Part shown: positions 8,193 through 9,387 of the stretch, piece after piece
Numbering within the stretch: the stretch's first letter is position 1
How the letters are laid out: every line of letters starts with the position of its first letter
Origin: Sedimentisphaerales bacterium
GTDB lineage: Bacteria; Planctomycetota; Phycisphaerae; Sedimentisphaerales; SG8-4
Direction: 5' to 3'
Length of the DNA: 9,387 nt
NCBI GenBank assembly: GCA_016932895.1
Contig: JAFGCA010000564.1
Span: 1 to 9,387 of the forward strand
Program-made: the position numbers and the translations under genes
The notes under the pieces: model-generated
Told to the model about the DNA's origin: nothing
Seen by the model: the letters and a program-made list of their open reading frames with translations, nothing else
The model's database searches: none

Positions 8193-8221
8193 CACCCAAC
8201 TCCCCCCGTTGGTCGTGGTAT
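8167..8221. repeat. Inverted repeat over the hydrolase promoter, possible operator
   Basis: ATACCACAACC at 8167-8177 pairs with GGTCGTGGTAT at 8211-8221 with one mismatch in 11, separated by 33 bases. The first arm overlaps the candidate -10 box and spacer, and the second lies upstream of the -35 box. The arrangement would suit a dimeric regulator or a looped operator. A shorter competing pair, CCAAC (8189-8193) with GTTGG (8208-8212), lies between the arms. Confidence 0.35.
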
Positions 8222-8374
8222 GCGTGCGAGCCCGGCGGTTCGTGGCGTGGCCGCATCAAGGCCGCGGGCCCCGGCGATCCCGCAACGCCCGGGGAATTGT
8301 TACCGTCACCGCATTTACTGCCTTTCTTATGTAGAGCAAATGCCAACGAAACCTTGCGTGTAGGAGATACGACG

Positions 8375-8593
8375 ATGAGACGGACACTGATGATCGCGAT
8401 CGTGGCAGGAGCGGCCCTCTGGCTCAGCGGATGTACGTTCGTCGCCGTCGAAGGGCACCGGCGCCGGCACCACCCGCCGGTGGTTTGTGCCCCTCCCGTC
8501 GAGGTCGTCGAAGTCATCCACGTACCCGGCCCCAGGCCCCGGCCCCGGCCGTACGGCCATCCCCGACCCCACCGGTATCCCCCGAGGTGGTAA
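8375..8593 (+). CDS. Small Pro/Arg/His-rich lipoprotein of unknown function
   Basis: This 72-residue protein starts with a short basic N-terminus (MRRT), a hydrophobic stretch at about residues 5-17 (LMIAIVAGAALWL) and the lipobox LSGC with Cys20, so it should be exported, lipidated and anchored in a membrane. The mature part is only 53 residues. It carries a basic, His-containing stretch (GHRRRHHPP), a short valine-rich segment (VEVVEVIHV) and a tail of PR repeats ending in RYPPRW, with about 13 Pro, 9 Arg and 6 His in total. No enzyme motif is visible. The ATG at 8375 has TAGGAG eight bases upstream; a longer version from TTG 8297 would bury the signal peptide and is unlikely. It is transcribed divergently from the hydrolase. 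Surface-exposed metal or polyanion binding is possible from composition alone. The gene is probably real because the signal peptide, lipobox and ribosome-binding site agree. Confidence 0.75.
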   Translation: MRRTLMIAIVAGAALWLSGCTFVAVEGHRRRHHPPVVCAPPVEVVEVIHVPGPRPRPRPYGHPRPHRYPPRW

Positions 8594-8838
8594 ACGGCCT
8601 CGCGTCCTGGCTGGCTCAAACGCCCTCGCCCCGGCGAACTGGCTTTGTTTTCCATCTTGATCTCCCTCCCGGGCCACCGAGCACGGGGCAGCAGCGACGG
8701 ATTCTGAAATCGCAAAGGAGTCGGAGGACGCCGGTGTGAGAAGGGCAGATATGCGGGATACGAAACACGCTTGGCCCGGCCCGCTTCACGATTTCCCAAC
8801 CAGTCATCGTTTATTCACGGTCGATCCGACAAATGTAG

Positions 8839-8855
8839 GGTGTGCCATGCACACC
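8839..8855. repeat. Perfect palindrome, candidate REP-like element
   Basis: GGTGTGC-CAT-GCACACC is a perfect 7-bp inverted repeat around a three-base centre, preceded by TGTAG. The combination TGTAGGGTG(x)GCC...CACC resembles short palindromic repeats dispersed between genes in many bacteria. Only one copy is in this window, so its repetitive nature is inferred from resemblance. Confidence 0.5.
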
Positions 8856-8879
8856 GATCCCTCTGTCCTGCTTTTCTGC

Positions 8880-8907
8880 TTGCAGATCTCGGCCGAAGCG
8901 CGATAAT
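8880..8907 (+). promoter_or_regulatory. Weak promoter-like pair upstream of the prepilin gene
   Basis: TTGCAG (8880-8885) and GATAAT (8902-8907) are 16 bases apart and point toward the prepilin gene. The -10 box matches five of six consensus positions but the -35 only three. Transcription would begin near 8914, giving a leader of about 110 bases. Confidence 0.25.
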
Positions 8908-8988
8908 AGAGATGAGATTCGGCGTTTGATTCGCCGTACGCGGCAGACGAGCACCCTGTGAGAGACATCAGCGACAGGCGGAAGAAGC

Positions 8989-9015
8989 GATCCGAGGGCT
9001 CCTTCTGAGGATAGA
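8989..9015. repeat. Possible decayed half copy of the palindromic repeat
   Basis: The block beginning GATCC and running through GGCTCC and AGGAT resembles the right arm of the repeat at 9194-9222, matching at about 18 of 24 positions without gaps. No matching left arm was found, so it may be a relic or chance similarity. Confidence 0.25.
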
Positions 9016-9020
9016 GGGGG
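9014..9020 (+). promoter_or_regulatory. Candidate ribosome-binding site for the longest prepilin start
   Basis: GAGGGGG lies six bases before ATG 9027, which is the first possible start after an in-frame stop at 9012-9014. It is the best ribosome-binding match among the three candidate starts of the prepilin frame. Confidence 0.45.
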
Positions 9021-9026
9021 AAAGCG

Positions 9027-9387
9027 ATGAACAGAGAGAGAAAAGGCGAGGGAAGGCACAGCCAAAGCCCCCCGAGGGCCGCTTCCAGCCCCACACGGAC
9101 GCCCCTGAAACTGCCGCGCTGCGCTGTCATCCTGAATGAAGCGAAGCGGAGTGAAGGATCTCGCCATCGCATGAGAAACTGCCTTCGCACGCCAGATCCT
9201 TCGGCTCCGCCTCAGGATGACAGGCTGGCGGGCGTGTCGAATCCCGGCGGTTTCACACTGATCGAGCTGCTCGTGGTCATCGCCGTGATTGCGTTGCTGA
9301 TGGCGATCCTCCTGCCGGCGCTTGGGCGTGTGCGAAAGCAAGCCAAGGCCCTCGCCTGCCGGTCGAAGCTGCGTCAATGGGGCATCG
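9027..9387 (+). CDS. Type IV pilin/pseudopilin-like protein with prepilin N-terminal methylation motif (3' end outside window)
   Basis: The visible part contains the prepilin signature [19 protein letters not shown] with Phe at 9252-9254 and Glu at position +5. A hydrophobic helix is followed by [15 protein letters not shown] and CRSKLRQWG, typical of planctomycete proteins with a type II secretion-like N-terminus. Prepilin peptidase should cut after the second Gly, and the helix should anchor the protein in the membrane. The start is uncertain. ATG 9027 has the best ribosome-binding site but gives a 75-residue leader. ATG 9171 gives 27 residues and lies in the loop of a palindromic repeat. 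GTG 9234 gives six residues (MSNPGG), the most usual length, but with a weak site. All three share one open frame. The gene runs off the right edge, so length and C-terminal domain are unknown. Confidence 0.82.
   Translation, partial: MNRERKGEGRHSQSPPRAASSPTRTPLKLPRCAVILNEAKRSEGSRHRMRNCLRTPDPSAPPQDDRLAGVSNPGGFTLIELLVVIAVIALLMAILLPALGRVRKQAKALACRSKLRQWGI
9125..9222. repeat. 98-bp imperfect palindromic dispersed-type repeat
   Basis: The outer arms TGTCATCCTGA (9125-9135) and TCAGGATGACA (9212-9222) are perfect 11-bp complements. Further inward GCGGAG (9146-9151) pairs with CTCCGC (9205-9210), and AAGGATCT (9154-9161) pairs with AGATCCTT (9194-9201). A 32-base loop remains. Translations of this element (NEAKRSEGS on one arm, [10 protein letters not shown] on the other) are familiar from spurious proteins called over a widespread class of intergenic palindromes. 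No flanking direct repeat was seen. It lies inside the open prepilin frame. Confidence 0.8.

Larger units (their letters stand above)
8594..9026. other. 433-bp intergenic region without a supported gene
   Basis: No reading frame here has both a sensible start and protein-like composition, and no tRNA or known RNA fold was recognised. It contains a perfect palindrome at 8839-8855, a small hairpin CGGCG/CGCCG around 8920-8936, a possible decayed copy of the downstream repeat at 8989-9015 and a weak promoter-like pair near 8880-8907. No T-tract terminator was found after the lipoprotein gene. Confidence 0.6.

Noticed and set aside
8297..8340. Sigma70 promoter for the lipoprotein (TTGTTA or TTTACT with downstream boxes)
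   Set aside because: No pairing gives both an acceptable spacer and a recognisable -10 box.
8297..8374. Longer N-terminus of the small lipoprotein from TTG 8297
   Set aside because: It would place 26 unrelated residues before a signal peptide with lipobox. ATG 8375 has its own ribosome-binding site.
8594..8680. Intrinsic terminator after the lipoprotein
   Set aside because: A short TTTGTTTT run exists near 8643-8650, but no stable stem directly precedes it.
8137..8799. Minus-strand frame of 220 codons between the hydrolase start and the intergenic region
   Set aside because: It runs antisense to the lipoprotein and over the hydrolase promoter, with low-complexity composition and no recognisable domain or ribosome-binding site.
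8811..9377. Minus-strand frame of 188 codons across the repeat and prepilin
   Set aside because: Its sequence includes the antisense translation of the palindromic repeat ([19 protein letters not shown]) and of the prepilin helix. It has the look of a spurious call.
1..9387. CRISPR array, insertion sequence, phage genes, toxin-antitoxin pair or tRNA
   Set aside because: No regularly spaced direct repeats, transposase or phage protein motifs, or cloverleaf fold were seen. The spaced repeats in the kinase gene are protein domain linkers.

Overview
The window is about 9.4 kb of GC-rich bacterial DNA. The best guess is a planctomycete, possibly of the Phycisphaerae type. This rests on the prepilin fragment at the right edge, whose post-cleavage segment ([15 protein letters not shown] followed by CRSKLRQWG) is the style usual in that phylum, on a PhoPQ-related (PqaA-type) secreted hydrolase, and on a very large multi-PAS kinase. 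No rRNA, tRNA or marker gene is present, so the assignment is an inference.

Layout. (1) From the left edge to 6088 (+) runs one reading frame, open at the left edge, for a giant soluble-looking sensor histidine kinase. At least ten PAS and three GAF domains are followed by a FixL-type HisKA/HATPase core. (2) 6078-6692 (+) is a FixJ/NarL-type response regulator that overlaps the kinase by 11 bp, so the two form a translationally coupled two-component operon. (3) 6693-6796 is a GC-rich, hairpin-filled gap between convergent genes. (4) 6797-8131 (-) is a secreted alpha/beta-hydrolase of the PqaA/PhoPQ-related family, with a plausible sigma70-like promoter overlapped by an inverted repeat. (5) 8375-8593 (+) is a 72-residue Pro/Arg/His-rich lipoprotein of unknown role. 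(6) 8594-9026 has no convincing gene but holds a perfect small palindrome and a possible decayed repeat. (7) 9027 to the right edge (+) is the start of a type IV pilin/pseudopilin-like gene. Its apparent leader is interrupted in frame by a 98-bp imperfect palindromic repeat that looks like a dispersed intergenic element.

How the parts relate. The kinase probably integrates several cytosolic signals and phosphorylates Asp56 of the regulator, which would bind DNA through its LuxR-type helix-turn-helix. Its targets cannot be read from this window. The hydrolase, lipoprotein and prepilin are separate transcription units with no visible functional link to the two-component pair. I see no convincing new system. 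The most unusual observations are the kinase architecture and the palindromic repeat that is open through in the prepilin frame.
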